Below, one piece after another: positions 44,007 to 56,018 of a stretch of DNA of 64,000 nt. Where the stretch lies: the NCBI GenBank assembly GCA_002104905.1, contig MCFE01000053.1, forward strand, positions 62,001-126,000. The letters run 5' to 3'. Below the pieces are notes generated by a model. It was not told the DNA's origin and did not search any database. It saw nothing but the letters and a program-made list of their open reading frames with translations. The position numbers and the translations under genes are program-made. Positions within the stretch are counted from its first letter, which is position 1, and every line of letters begins with the position of its first letter. This DNA is from Basidiobolus meristosporus CBS 931.73 (taxonomy: Eukaryota; Basidiobolomycota; Basidiobolomycetes; Basidiobolales; Basidiobolaceae).

Positions 44007-47000
44007 ATGACTACTGATTTCTTACTATATGTGGAGAAGATGTTGACTTCCATAAGCCAGGGGAGCGTCCCTCCAACCCCCATCACACATCCCGACACAT
44101 CCGATATGGAGAAACAGGTGGAATCCGCTTTACAGCAGGTCATTCTGCGTCAAAGGTATCTTGAGAGTGAGCTGGGTCGATACAAGCAGAAATTTGGCGA
44201 CGAGCTTTACACCGACTTCCTCACACCAGAAACCAACGAGGAGTCACTTGGCTTCTTTACTGGTGACGCTCAACAGCAGACATTTCCCACCGACAAGGAG
44301 GACGCCACTTTTGCACCTCCTCAGCCGGAACCCATCCTCATAACCAAACCAACTCCTGAGGCATCCTCTTATATCCCACACACACTAGGCGCAGAAACGA
44401 ACCTCGAGGAGGTGTCCACGTTCATAGAAGAATGCACAGAGGTTGCCACTGCCATCAGCAACGGAGATCTGTCCAAGAGGGTCAGCTGCCACAACCTCTC
44501 CGAGACCACTTTGAAGCTCAAGAACGCTGTCAACGGTATGGCGGAGCGTCTGGAAAGATTGACCTCCGAGGTACTCCACGTTCAACACGAGATGACCGAG
44601 ATGGGTAAATTATGCATTCACAGTGAAACCGACAGTTGGGATGGCTCTTGGAAGGATATTCATGATCAGTCTTAATCATGTAGCATCCTTCCACTCCGAA
44701 CAAGTCCGTGATATCACCGAGGTGTGTACCTCGGTTGCTCAAGGTAACCTGTCGAAAAAGGTGACGGTGAACCTTAAAGGAGAAACTTTGTTATTGAAGA
44801 ACACCATCAACACCATGGTCGATCAGCTCAACTCGTTCGCGTCCGAGGTCACTCGTGTTGCCCATGAGGTTGGTACCGAAGGTAAATTGGGCGTTCAAGC
44901 GGACGTTCCTGGGGTTGGCGGCACTTGGAAGCTTCTCACCGACAACGTGAATTCCATGGCCTCCAACTTGACCAATCAAGTAAGGGATATCGCCAATGTA
45001 AGCAAAGCTGTTGCAAGAGGCGATCTTTCCAAAAAGGTCACCGTCAACGTCAAGGGTGAAATGCATGAACTCAAATCCACCATTAACACCATGGTTGATC
45101 AGCTGCAAACCTTTGCAACTGAGGTCACCCGTGTTTCTCTCGAAGTAGGTACCGAAGGCAAATTGGGTGGCCAAGCAGTCGTCAAAGATGTCGGCGGCAC
45201 ATGGAAAGATCTTACCGATAACGTGAACCTTATGGCTTCCAATTTGACAGCCCAAGTACGTGATATCGCAAATGTCAGCAAGGCTATCTCTGTAGGCGAC
45301 TTATCGAAGAAGATTACTGTCGACGTGAAGGGTGAAATTAAAGAGCTAAAGGTGACCATCAACACGATGGTTGATCAGCTGCAAACATTTGCTTCGGAAG
45401 TTACACGTGTAGCCCGGGAAGTCGGTACCGAAGGTAAACTTGGAGGTCAAGCGGTTGTCAAGGATGTTGGTGGAACCTGGAAAGATCTAACGGATCACGT
45501 CAACATGATGGCCTCTAACCTGACGAACCAAGTACGAGACATCGCCAACGTGCAGTAAGGCGGTAGTGAAAGGAGATCTCTCCAAGAAAGTCACAGTCAA
45601 TGTGAAGGGCGAGATGCTGGACCTGAAGGATACAATCAACACGATGGTTGACCAGCTGCAAACGTTCGCATCAGAGGTCACGCGAGTGGCTCGAGAAGTC
45701 GGTACCGAAGGCAAACTTGGCGGTCAAGCGGTTGTCAAGGATGTTGGTGGAACGTGGAAGGACCTCACGGACAATGTGAACCTGATGGCGTCGAATCTTA
45801 CGGACCAAGTGCGAGACATTGCGAATGTTAGCAAAGCGGTAGCCAAGGGAGACTTGTCGAAGAAAGTCACGGTCGATGTGAAGGGCGAGATGAAAGAACT
45901 GAAAGTGACGATCAACACGATGGTTGACCAGCTGCAGACATTCGCATCGGAGGTCACACGAGTGGCTCGAGAAGTCGGTACTGAAGGTAAACTTGGAGGT
46001 CAAGCAGTTGTCAAAGATGTTGGCGGTACTTGGAAAGATCTCACAGACAATGTGAATCTGATGGCATCCAATCTTACAGACCAAGTGCGAGATATTGCGA
46101 ATGTCAGCAAAGCAATTTCGGTTGGTGATCTATCGAAAAAGATTACGGTCGATGTCAAGGGCGAAATAAAGGAGCTCAAGGTGACCATCAACACGATGGT
46201 CGATCAGCTACAAACATTCGCTTCTGAGGTCACCCGTGTCGCCCGCCAAGTAGGAACCGAAGGAAATCTTGGTGGTCAGGCAGTCGTCAAAGACGTCGGA
46301 GGAACATGGAAAGATCTAACTGATCATGTCAACATGATGGCTTCCAACTTGACAGCCCAAGTACGTGATATTGCCGATGTCAGCAAGGCTATCTCCGTAG
46401 GGGATTTGTCAAAGAAGATCACTGTCGACGTCAAAGGTGAAATGAAAGAATTGAAGATGACCATCAACACGATGGTTGATCAGCTGCAAACATTTGCTTC
46501 GGAAGTCACACGTGTGGCTCGAGAAGTCGGTACCGAAGGTAAACTTGGAGGTCAAGCGGTTGTCAAGGATGTTGGTGGAACCTGGAAAGATCTTACTGAT
46601 AACGTCAATCATGATGGCCTCTAACCTGACGAACCAAGTACGAGATCATCGCCAACGTGAGTAAGGCGGTAGTGAAAGGAGATCTCTCCAAGAAAGTCAC
46701 AGTCAATGTGAAGGGCGAGATGCTGGACCTGAAGGATACAATCAACACGATGGTTGACCAGCTGCAAACGTTCGCATCAGAGGTCACGCGAGTGGCTCGA
46801 GAAGTCGGTACCGAAGGCAAACTTGGCGGTCAAGCGGTTGTCAAGGATGTTGGCGGAACGTTGGAAGGACCTCACGGACAATGTGAACCTGATGGCGTCG
46901 AATCTTACGGACCAAGTGCGAGACATTGCGAATGTCAGCAAAGCGGTAGCCAAGGGAGACTTGTCGAAGAAAGTCACGGTCGATGTGAAGGGCGAGATGA

Positions 47001-50000
47001 AAGAACTGAAAGTGACGATCAACACGATGGTTGACCAGCTGCAGACATTCGCATCGGAGGTCACGCGAGTGGCTCGAGAAGTCGGTACCGAAGGTAAACT
47101 AGGTGCTCAAGCGGTTGTCAAAGATGTTGGCGGCACATGGAAGATTCTCACAGACAATGTGAATCTGATGGCATCCAACCTTACCGGTCAGGTACGAGAT
47201 ATTGCGAATGTTAGTAAAGCAGTAGCGCGAGGTGATTTATCCAAGAAGGTTACGGTAAATGTCAAAGGCGAAATTTTGGAGCTCAAAAACACTATCAACA
47301 CCATGGTTGACCAGTTACAAACATTCGCTTCTGAGGTCACCCGTGTGGCAAGAGAAGTCGGTACCCAAGGCAAACTTGGCGGTCAAGCAGTAGTCAAAGA
47401 CGTTGGGGGAACCTGGAAGGATCTCACGGACAATGTGAACCTGATGGCGTCGAATCTTACGGACCAAGTGCGAGATATTGCGAATGTCAGCAAAGCGGTA
47501 GCCAAAGGAGACTTGTCGAAGAAAGTTACAGTCAATGTGAAGGGCGAGATGCTGGACCTGAAGAATACAATCAACACGATGGTTGATCAGCTGCAGACAT
47601 TCGCATCGGAGGTCACGCGAGTGGCTCGAGAAGTCGGTACCGAAGGTAAACTGGGTGGTCAAGCAGTGGTAACTGATGTTGGCGGTACCTGGAAAGACCT
47701 AACCGAGAACGTGAATATGATGGCTTGGAACCTGACGAGTCAAGTGCGAGATATTGCTAACGTCAGCAAGGCCGTCGCCACCGGAGATCTTTCGAAGAAA
47801 GTTACGGTCAACGTCAAAGGGGAAATATTGGATTTGAAATTGACCATCAACACCATGGTAGACCAACTCCGTACGTTCGCTGCAGAGGTTACTCGTGTTG
47901 CCAGGGAAGTCGGTACAGAAGGAAAACTAGGCGGTCAAGCGGTTGTCACTGATGTTGGTGGCACATGGAAAGACCTGACCGAGAATGTGAATATGATGGC
48001 CTCCAACCTAACAGCTCAGGTCCGTGATATTGCCAATGTTAGCAAAGCCGTTGCACAAGGCGATCTTTCCAAGAAGATCACAGTGGACGTCAAAGGCGAA
48101 ATGCTTGATCTCAAGAACACCATCAACACCATGGTGGATCAGCTCCAAACCTTTGCTACCGAAGTGACCAGAGTCTCACTAGAAGTTGGAACGGAAGGCA
48201 AGCTAGGCGGACAAGCTATTGTCAAGGATGTTGCTGGTATATGGAAGGAGCTTACCAACAACGTAAATATCATGGCAGAAAATCTTACAGGCCAGGTCCG
48301 CTCCATTGCCGAAGTGACTACGGCGGTTGCTTGTGGCGATTTGTCCAAGAAGGTCAAGGTCGATGTTAAGGGCGAAATCAATGAACTCAAGATGACTGTC
48401 AACTCCATGGTGGATCAGCTACGAACGTTTGCAGCCGAGGTCACTCGTGTAGCTAGGGAAGTAGGCACCGAGGGCAAACTCGGCGGTCAAGCCGTGGTCA
48501 AAGATGTTGGAGGAACTTGGAAAGACCTAACAGATAACGTCAACCTCATGGCAACCAATCTTACCAACCAAGTACGTGATATTGCAAATGTCAGTAAGTC
48601 CATCGCCCGAGGTGATCTATCCACGAAAGTCACCGTCGACGTCAAAGGAGAAATGCTGGATCTGAAGAACACCATCAACACCATGGTGGATCAGCTGCAA
48701 ACCTTCGCCACCGAAGTGACCAGAGTTTCACTAGAAGTCGGAACGGAAGGCAAGCTAGGCGGACAAGCTATTGTCAAGGATGTTGCCGGTGTCTGGAAAA
48801 ACCTGACCGACAACGTCAATACGATGGCTGCTAACCTTACTGGACAAGTACGTTCTATCGCAGCTGTCACCACAGCTGTCGCGCGAGGTGACTTGTCAAA
48901 GAAGATCAGTATCGACGTCAAGGGGGAGATCTTAGAACTCAAGAATACCGTTAATTCCATGGTAGATCAGCTGCGTACATTTGCAGCGGAAGTCACCCGA
49001 GTCGCGCGCGAGGTCGGAACAGAAGGTAGACTAGGAGGACAAGCAGTCGTCAAGGATGTGGATGGAACCTGGAAAGACCTTACGGACAACGTGAACCTTA
49101 TGGCCTCCAACTTGACGGCCCAAGTCCGTGATATTGCGAATGTTAGTAAAGCTGTTGCTTGTGGTGACCTTTCCAAAAAGGTTACGGTCAATGTTAAAGG
49201 CGAAATGCTTGATCTCAAGAGCACCATTAACACCATGGTTGATCAGCTCGGACTATTCGCGGCTGAGGTGACTAGAGTGGCCCGTGAGGTGGGTACAGAA
49301 GGTAACCTTGGTGCCCAGGCCCAAGTCAAGGATGTACAAGGAGTGTGGCAGGAAATCACTAGCAATGTGAACACGATGGCAGCCAACCTGACCACCCAAG
49401 TCCGTGCGTTTGCTCAGATCTCAGCAGCTGCCACTGACGGCGATTTCACCCGGTACATTACGGTTGAGGCATCCGGAGAAATGGACTCTTTAAAGACCAA
49501 AATCAACCAGATGGTTTACAACCTCCGCGAGAGTATCCAAAGAAATCTGGCAGCCCGTGAGGCAGCAGAGCTGGCCAATCGGGCCAAGAGCGAATTCTTA
49601 GCCAACATGTCACATGAGATTCGTACGCCGATGAACGGTATCATTGGCATGACCGTGCTAACCTTGGAATCGGACCTTACCCGCCAACAGCGAGAAAACC
49701 TCACCATCGTGAGCCAACTCGCCAACTCCTTGTTGACGATCATTGATGATATCCTCGACATCTCGAAGATCGAGGCTGGCAAACTAGTGATCGAACAAAT
49801 CCCCTTCTCCCTGAGAAATGCCATGTTCAGCGTGCTCAAGACGTTGGCGGTGAAAGCTAACCAGAAAAAGCTGGATCTTGTGTACGACATAGATAAAGAT
49901 ATACCCGACCAGCTGGTTGGGGACCCGCTCCGCCTGCGCCAGGTTATCACGAACCTCGTCGGGAACGCCATCAAATTCACCACCGAGGGACAGGTGACCC

Positions 50001-51088
50001 TGCAAGCCACAGTCAAGGAGATCACCAGAACCAATGCGATCTTGACCTTCTGCGTCAGCGACACCGGCATTGGAATCCAGAGCGACAAGTTTGATCTCAT
50101 CTTCGATACTTTCTCGCAAGCAGACGGGTCCACCACCCGTAAATACGGCGGTACCGGGCTGGGGCTTTCCATTTCCAAGCAGCTCGTACAGCTCATGGGT
50201 GGTGATTTGTGGGTGAACAGTGTCTACGGGGAGGGGAGTGACTTCTACTTCACCATCCTGTTCAAGCTTGGTGCCATGCCACCAGATCTATTGGAGCAGC
50301 GGATCAGCATGTTCCAGAAGCGACATGTCTTGTTCCTAAACACCAAAAACCATCCGGACAGTGAGAGCGTGTTCTGCATGCTCGAAGAACTCCGCCTCAA
50401 GCCAGTCAAGGTCACTTCCGCACAGGAAGCCATGGATGTTGCCGGCTCATCCAAGCCGGACACCCCGCTCTTCGAAATGATCATAGTAGATGACATACTG
50501 GATGTGGAGACGATTCGTTGTCACCCGTGCTTGAGATATGTGCCAGTCGTGTTGCTGGCTATCTCTATGCCTATGCAGCTGAAGATGAAGAACTGTATTG
50601 ACATGTTGATTACATCGTACATCAACGTCCCCGTGACTCTTCCCGAACTCACCAACGCCCTCATGCCCGCCTTGGAGTCCCATATCGCCATGGCCACCGA
50701 AAACACCGGGAAAACCATGAAGATTCTCTTAGCGGAGGACAACCTGGTGAACCAGAAACTTGCAGCGAAAATCTTGGAGAAGCATGGGCATGAGGTGACC
50801 ATCGTTTCCAATGGCTTATTAGCAGTTGAAGCGACCGAGCATTACAGATTTGATCTCATCCTGATGGATGTTCAAATGCCCATCATGGGTGGGTTCGAGG
50901 CAACCGCCCGCATCAGAGAAATGGAACGCACCACTGGCACGCACATTCCCATCATTGCACTTACTGCCCACGCGATGATCGGAGATCGGGAGAAATGCCT
51001 CACTGCCGGAATGGACGAATATGTGACCAAGCCATTGCGTTTCAACGAGTTTATTACTACAATCAACAAGTTTCGTAGTGTATCCTAG
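44007..51088 (+). CDS. Group III hybrid histidine kinase (Nik1/Os-1 type) with ~19 HAMP units; frame broken five times
   Basis: Osmo/stress-sensing hybrid kinase that in fungi feeds a Hog1-type MAP kinase pathway and is the target pathway of fludioxonil-type fungicides. The N-terminus has a coiled-coil-like segment (residues ~35-65). About 19 tandem ~92-residue HAMP units follow (NTMVDQL...[12 protein letters not shown]...[18 protein letters not shown]). Then come a HisKA domain with [12 protein letters not shown] (His codon 49613-49615), HATPase boxes [22 protein letters not shown] and [10 protein letters not shown], and a receiver domain with LMDVQMP (Asp codon 50867-50869), ALTAHA and VTKPL. 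There is no transmembrane segment, as expected for a cytosolic member. Extra single bases near 44670, 45553, 46609, 46646 and 46861 shift the frame. Discounting these five, the span is 7077 nt, exactly 2358 codons plus stop. Family members usually have five or six HAMP units and about 1,300 residues. It may be a real gene with assembly errors, or a damaged one. Confidence 0.9.
44410..49560 (+). repeat. Tandem ~276-bp HAMP-coding repeats (about 19 units)
   Basis: The INTMVDQL-type motif recurs roughly every 276 bp from 44812 to 49220, with a divergent first (44520) and last (49495) unit. Blocks of four units (about 1.1 kb) are near-identical between about 45.3-46.1 kb and 46.4-47.2 kb. Units of the VSLEVG/AGVWK type alternate with the AREVG type between 48.1 and 49.0 kb, indicating duplication of a two-unit module. 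Confidence 0.88.
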
Positions 51089-51183
51089 ATCCCACCGATT
51101 TTGACCTTAGAATAGTAATACCCTTTGATACGGACTCTTAATACATGTATATGTTAATTGTACAAATAAATCTGCCAATGGTA

Positions 51184-52484
51184 TCAAGATGTTGCTCTAT
51201 CAACCCCGAAGTCCAGGACTTCTATCCAGCCAGCATGCCCATACTTTTGCACTGCCGCTACACAGCGACGACGATCAAATTGAACTTGCGAAATACTCCG
51301 AAACCCAGTCAGAAGGTCTCGCACAAACTTTCCTGTACGAATGTCCCACATCTTCAGAGTTCCATCCGATCCCGAAATGACTTTGTCAGAGTTGTGCTGG
51401 AAGCATGTGATTGCCCCCGTATGGGCAGACAGAACATTCAGACACGTCCCATCCTCGGGCGACCAGATACGAAGTGTCGAGTCTGCAGCTGCTGAGACAA
51501 GGTACTCCGGCGTCAGGTTCAGTAGTCCCACAAGTGAGGAATGTCCTACATCAATATGGTTAAACGCGCTTCGAAACACATCTCACAAGTCTCCTGCTTA
51601 CCTTCCAGAACATGGAGGCACGTCCCATTCTCAAGACTCCAGACACGCACCGTACAGTCCATGCTGCCGCTCATGCAGCGCTTCCGCTTCTTGTCGATCA
51701 CTACGCTGTACACCTTCTGGGTGTGCCCGACCATTCGCCAGATATTCTCCCCAGTCATGTAGTTCCACACCCGCACCGTGGTATCGTAACTCCCGCTCAC
51801 AACCAGATTCCCTAGTCCTGCTATGGCCCTGACAGAGTGCGTGTGTCCGGTGAGAGTGTTGATCAGATACGGGTTAGCGTTGGACAGATTTATGGGCGAG
51901 CTGCTGTGGCTTGGCAGATATGGCGGGTCATGCGTCAATGATGGAAGCCGCCAGATCCGAAGCGTCGAGTCTCAGGAGCCTGTCACCACCACTGGAAATG
52001 GTGGCTCCATAATCGGTGGCCCACTCGTGTCGGGGTTCACGTTGGTTGGCATAATGATCTGCAAGCAACGAACAGTACTCGTGTGTCCATAAAAGATGTG
52101 TGTGCATACCCCCTCCTCCATATCCCACACTCGCACTGTCCGATCAGTTGATCCGGATACCAAGGTATTCCCTACGTATTGCAAAGCCCAGACGCCACCA
52201 TCGTGACCTTCTAAGCGCTTTCGTCGTTCACCAGTCATGATATCGTAGATATTGATATACTGATCTGAGGAGCAAACTATTTTGTCCTCATCGCATTGTA
52301 AACAGGCCACCATAGAATGGTCATGTGTTGGGAAAGATAACGACTGGGTTATTGTCATATCTGATTCCGTATGAAAGGTATTATGCGATTCTTCGGGTAG
52401 ACCAGAAGCAAGTATGGTGTTTGTTTCCCTCGGACCACTTTCAGGGCTGTCAATTTCGAAGTGGCTGGAGTGTCCAGCATTCAT
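51184..52484 (-). pseudogene. WD40 paralogue of the Cdc4-like gene, F-box-less, with a nonsense codon
   Basis: Lies tail to tail with the histidine kinase, 95 bp away. From the putative start (52484) it has a short unique N-terminus (MNAGHSSHF...) and then WD40 blades equivalent to those of the neighbouring gene, with no D or F-box domain. A TGA at 51972-51974 replaces the CGA (Arg) of the neighbour in VTGSRDSTLRIW. Blades continue in frame after it, through a 56-nt intron (51546-51601), to a diverged C-terminus ending near 51184. About 51303-52220 is almost identical to 53408-54324, while both ends are clearly diverged. Without an F-box it could not join an SCF ligase, and with the stop it would make at most three blades. 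Probable pseudogene or truncated decoy. Confidence 0.75.
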
Positions 52485-53096
52485 TCTTTGACTAATACTG
52501 GAATGCTTTACCAGAGTTGCTAAGCGTAAAGCAACAGTTCTACTTTATCCACGTTGGTTTAGGTGGAGGTAAAAGGCTTCAATATGTATGAGAGGGAAAT
52601 CAAGGACAGTGGTGGAGTAGAGCCAGATAAGAAGTTGCTGACGCCATTCTAGGTTAATGTTAATTGGGGGTGCGGCATAGTGGAGTGCAACGTGACATAC
52701 TGGTAATGAAGTTCAATTGAAACAACCAACAATCCATAGTAGATATAGAACAAGCCACAGCCTGACGCCCGTTGTATATTTTCCTATGACTCGACTATCT
52801 TTAAGACCTGCTGCTAGTTTATTATGCTTGAGAGGTGAACACATACACATATATATATGTAGAGTAGATTGCTTGGCTAAATGTCCAAAAGGTCGATTGG
52901 TCCACATTAGATGTCAGGAATTGTCCATGGCAAAATAGATAAAGATAAAGCTCGCTTGTATGGATAATGAGATGCAGTACTAGTAAAGGCTATGGAGGAT
53001 ACAAATTTCAACAAAAGTAAGAGAACAAGGAAGATTAAGTCGAAGGACTGGAGTGTGTGATTAAGTGTACATGAAGAGCAGAGTAAAATACTATAT
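52485..53096. other. Intergenic between the two WD40 genes
   Basis: No convincing gene. It contains a short ACACATACACATATATATATG microsatellite-like stretch near 52840-52860. It should hold the promoter of the left copy and the terminator of the right copy. Confidence 0.4.
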
Positions 53097-56018
53097 CTAA
53101 TGTCCAAAATGATTTTGTGAAGAACTCGAATGCAACGATGATGCAAGAGTTAAATGGTGATTCGAGGGCGGGAAATGAATCTGTGATGGAAGACGTGGAT
53201 ATGGGTGTAGAATCATCTCCTGTGTGTCATCATGGGTTTCGGTGTCGAGTGAAGCTTCAATGTCCCTTCTCTTAAGCTCACTGCTAGCGGCTGTAGCATC
53301 AATGCCTTCAACTCCAAAGTCCAATACTTCGAACCATGTGGAGGCATTCTTCTGTACTGCTGCCACGCAACGACGATGATCAAATTGAACTTGCCACACG
53401 CCCGATAACCCAGTCAGAAGGTCTCGCACAAACTTTCCTGTACGAATGTCCCACATCTTCAGAGTTCCATCCGATCCCGAAATGACTTTGTCAGCGTTGT
53501 GCTGGAAGCATGTGATTGCCCCCGTATGGGCAGACAGAACATTCAGACACGTCCCATCCTCGGGCGACCAGATACGAAGTGTCGAGTCTGCAGCTGCTGA
53601 GACAAGGTACTCCGGCGTCAGGTTCAGTAGTCCCACAAGTGAGGAATGTCCTACATCAATATGGTTAAACGCGCTTCGAAACACATCTCACAAGTCTCCT
53701 GCTTACCTTCCAGAACATGGAGGCACGTCCCATTCTCAAGACTCCAGACACGCACCGTACAGTCCATGCTGCCGCTCATGCAGCGCTTCGCTTCTTGTCG
53801 ATCACTACGCTGTACACCTTCTGGGTGTGCCCGACCATTCGCCAGATATTCTCCCCGGTCATGTAGTTCCACACCCGCACCGTGGTATCGTAACTCCCGC
53901 TCACAACCAGATTCCCTAGTCCTGCTATGGCCCTGACAGAGTGCGTGTGTCCGGTGAGAGTGTTGATCAGATACGGGTTAGCGTTGGACAGATTTATGGG
54001 CGAGCTGCTGTGGCTTGGCAGATATGGCGGGTCATGCGTCAATGATGGAAGCCGCCAGATCCGAAGCGTCGAGTCTCGGGAGCCTGTCACCACCACTGGA
54101 AATGGTGGCTCCATAATCGGTGGCCCACTCGTGTCGGGGTTCACGTTGGTTGGCATAATGATCTGCAAGCAACGAACAGTACTCGTGTGTCCATAAAAGA
54201 TGTGTGTGCATACCCCCTCCTCCATATCCCACACTCGCACTGTCCGATCAGTTGATCCGGATACCAAGGTATTCCCTACGTATTGCAAAGCCCAGACACC
54301 ACCATCGTGACCTTCTAAGCGCTTTCGTAGTTCACCGGTCTTGATATCGTAGACATTGATGCACTGATCCTCTGAACCAGAAACGATTTTGTCCGCATCG
54401 AATTGTAAACAGGTAACCACAGAATGGCCGTGTCCCGGGAACGATAGTGGCTGGGCTTTTCCTTCTAACCAGTTTCGTCGAATTAGGTGATGACGACGAA
54501 ACACTTGCTTATAACCATGATCGGCAATGCTGGAGGCTAATGGGGGCTCCTGGGAAGAGGCCTCTAAACCAAGATATTCTTTTTGAAAATGAGCAACTTC
54601 ATTTTCAAGTGCATGGGCCTTGGATAATTCCTCGACTGGAATAGCTTGACTTATAGTAGCATCCTTCATGATAATATCACTGTTGTCCAGTTGAGGAAGG
54701 GCTTCATTTCTACGCTCCAGGGGTTCAGTCTTACAGGCATGCAAGATTTTGCCATCATTGCTAAGAATGCAGCGCCTCTCTTTAAACCTTGATAGAAAGT
54801 CTTCATCCTCTTCGTCAATGATGTATCCTTGTCGTTCAATTAGGTTTTTCCAGGTAGTTGGGTCGGAATCGATCACCTTTCGCCACTGCTTACTGACTTG
54901 CGCGGCTTTGCACATACTTTTGCAATCCAAGAAACTCGCAATCTTTAGGCTTAAGCAGAAAGGGAGGAGTCCAATAAAGTCTCGTTTGAGTGTAGGGATT
55001 ATAACTGAGCTGACGTACTGAAGAGTATTTGTAGGGCATCTGCGAAGCATCTGAAACAGCATGTACGATTGAAGAGAGTGAGGAAGTGAATCGAAGGAGC
55101 CCAGCATATCCACCAAGCCGGATGTCGATATGGCCTCCTTCTTAGAGCCGATATTGCAATTAACTAATGAAACCTTCCGTTGTAGGCTCCTTTGTTGCAT
55201 CACTGACAGCTTCTTCTGGTAAGTCCTCGTGTATGAATGGAATATTTCGATCCGAAAGGGTTGTGGGTGACAAACAAGGAGAGGGTAGCGCTGGAGATGC
55301 GGGTTCGTTCCATGCACCATCTTGTCTAGGATCGTTCAATATAGAGGCCAAAGAAGTAGGGATCTCATATTCCTCTGGTTCGTATGTGGAATCACCTGAG
55401 GGAGTATACACCTCCTTCTGAAACCTTGATGAGACGGTATGTGGTGGGGTTTCTATGTGAATTGAAGGTTTAGGTTTTTTGCGAGGGTTTTCTCTGATTG
55501 GAGTATCTTGGCAAGCCTCTATAGTGGAATTGTCTGCAACTACTGCAGAACGCTTCAGATCTTTGTTCGTGGCAGTCACCAAGAAATCTTCCGGTTTTGT
55601 AACGGTGATGCTGCTATTAACCTAGTATAAAATGCCCACAAAAAGTAAGGAACATGGTGTAGAGTGAAGAATCAAGCACAATTACCTGCTGATTGTGTGA
55701 ATCAAACGAGCTATGTTCCTGGAATATTGTTGTATGTCCTTTGAAATTGAAAGTGAAATTTTTCAACGCAGGCGGAGTAGGCACATGAGCAAGAGGGTAG
55801 AGCTGCGGATCGAGGCTCTGATATGAGGGCGGTTGAAAATACAAAGGAGGATATGAGGTTGTAGTTGTAGTGGTGACTATGGTGGTGGTAGTAATTGGAC
55901 CTAAAGAAATGGTAGCAAATGTGTCTTGAGGAACTCGAGAAGAAGTCTGGTTATTTGGCCCTATCAGATCGCCTTCAGAACTAGTGATTGTAGAAAGTTC
56001 AGGAATTTCTGAATACAT
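53097..56018 (-). CDS. Cdc4/Fbw7/Pop1-type F-box WD40 protein (5' end unresolved, two frame breaks)
   Basis: Substrate receptor of an SCF ubiquitin ligase that recognises phosphodegrons in cell-cycle and other regulators. The N-terminal part (exon from 56018, PEST-like, Ser/Thr/Pro-rich) is joined by a 64-nt intron (55622-55685) to a second disordered segment. Then come the dimerisation (D) segment LQSYMLFQMLRRCP and an F-box (LLPFCLSLKIASFLD...AAQVSKQWRKVI). Eight WD40 blades follow (VSGSTDRTVRVWD, VTGSRDSTLRIW, VVSGSYDTTVRVW and others). A 56-nt intron (53651-53706) splits VLEG/HSS. One base is missing near 53789 compared with the paralogue, and one frame change near 55160-55200 is unexplained (intron or error). 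A further upstream exon is possible. Function is assigned from D, F-box and eight blades; sequence integrity is uncertain. Confidence 0.82.

Noticed and set aside
44660-46870. Programmed +1 frameshifting in the kinase gene
   Set aside because: Five separate sites with no shared slippery motif, each an extra base relative to sister repeats, are better explained by errors or decay.
44790-49240. Regularly spaced minus-strand open frames opposite the HAMP repeats
   Set aside because: They recur with the repeat period and encode low-complexity Ser/Thr-rich sequence, so they are shadows of the plus-strand coding repeats.
51145-54200. Plus-strand open frames opposite the WD40 genes
   Set aside because: They are antisense to clear WD40 blades with proper introns and repeat identically in both copies.
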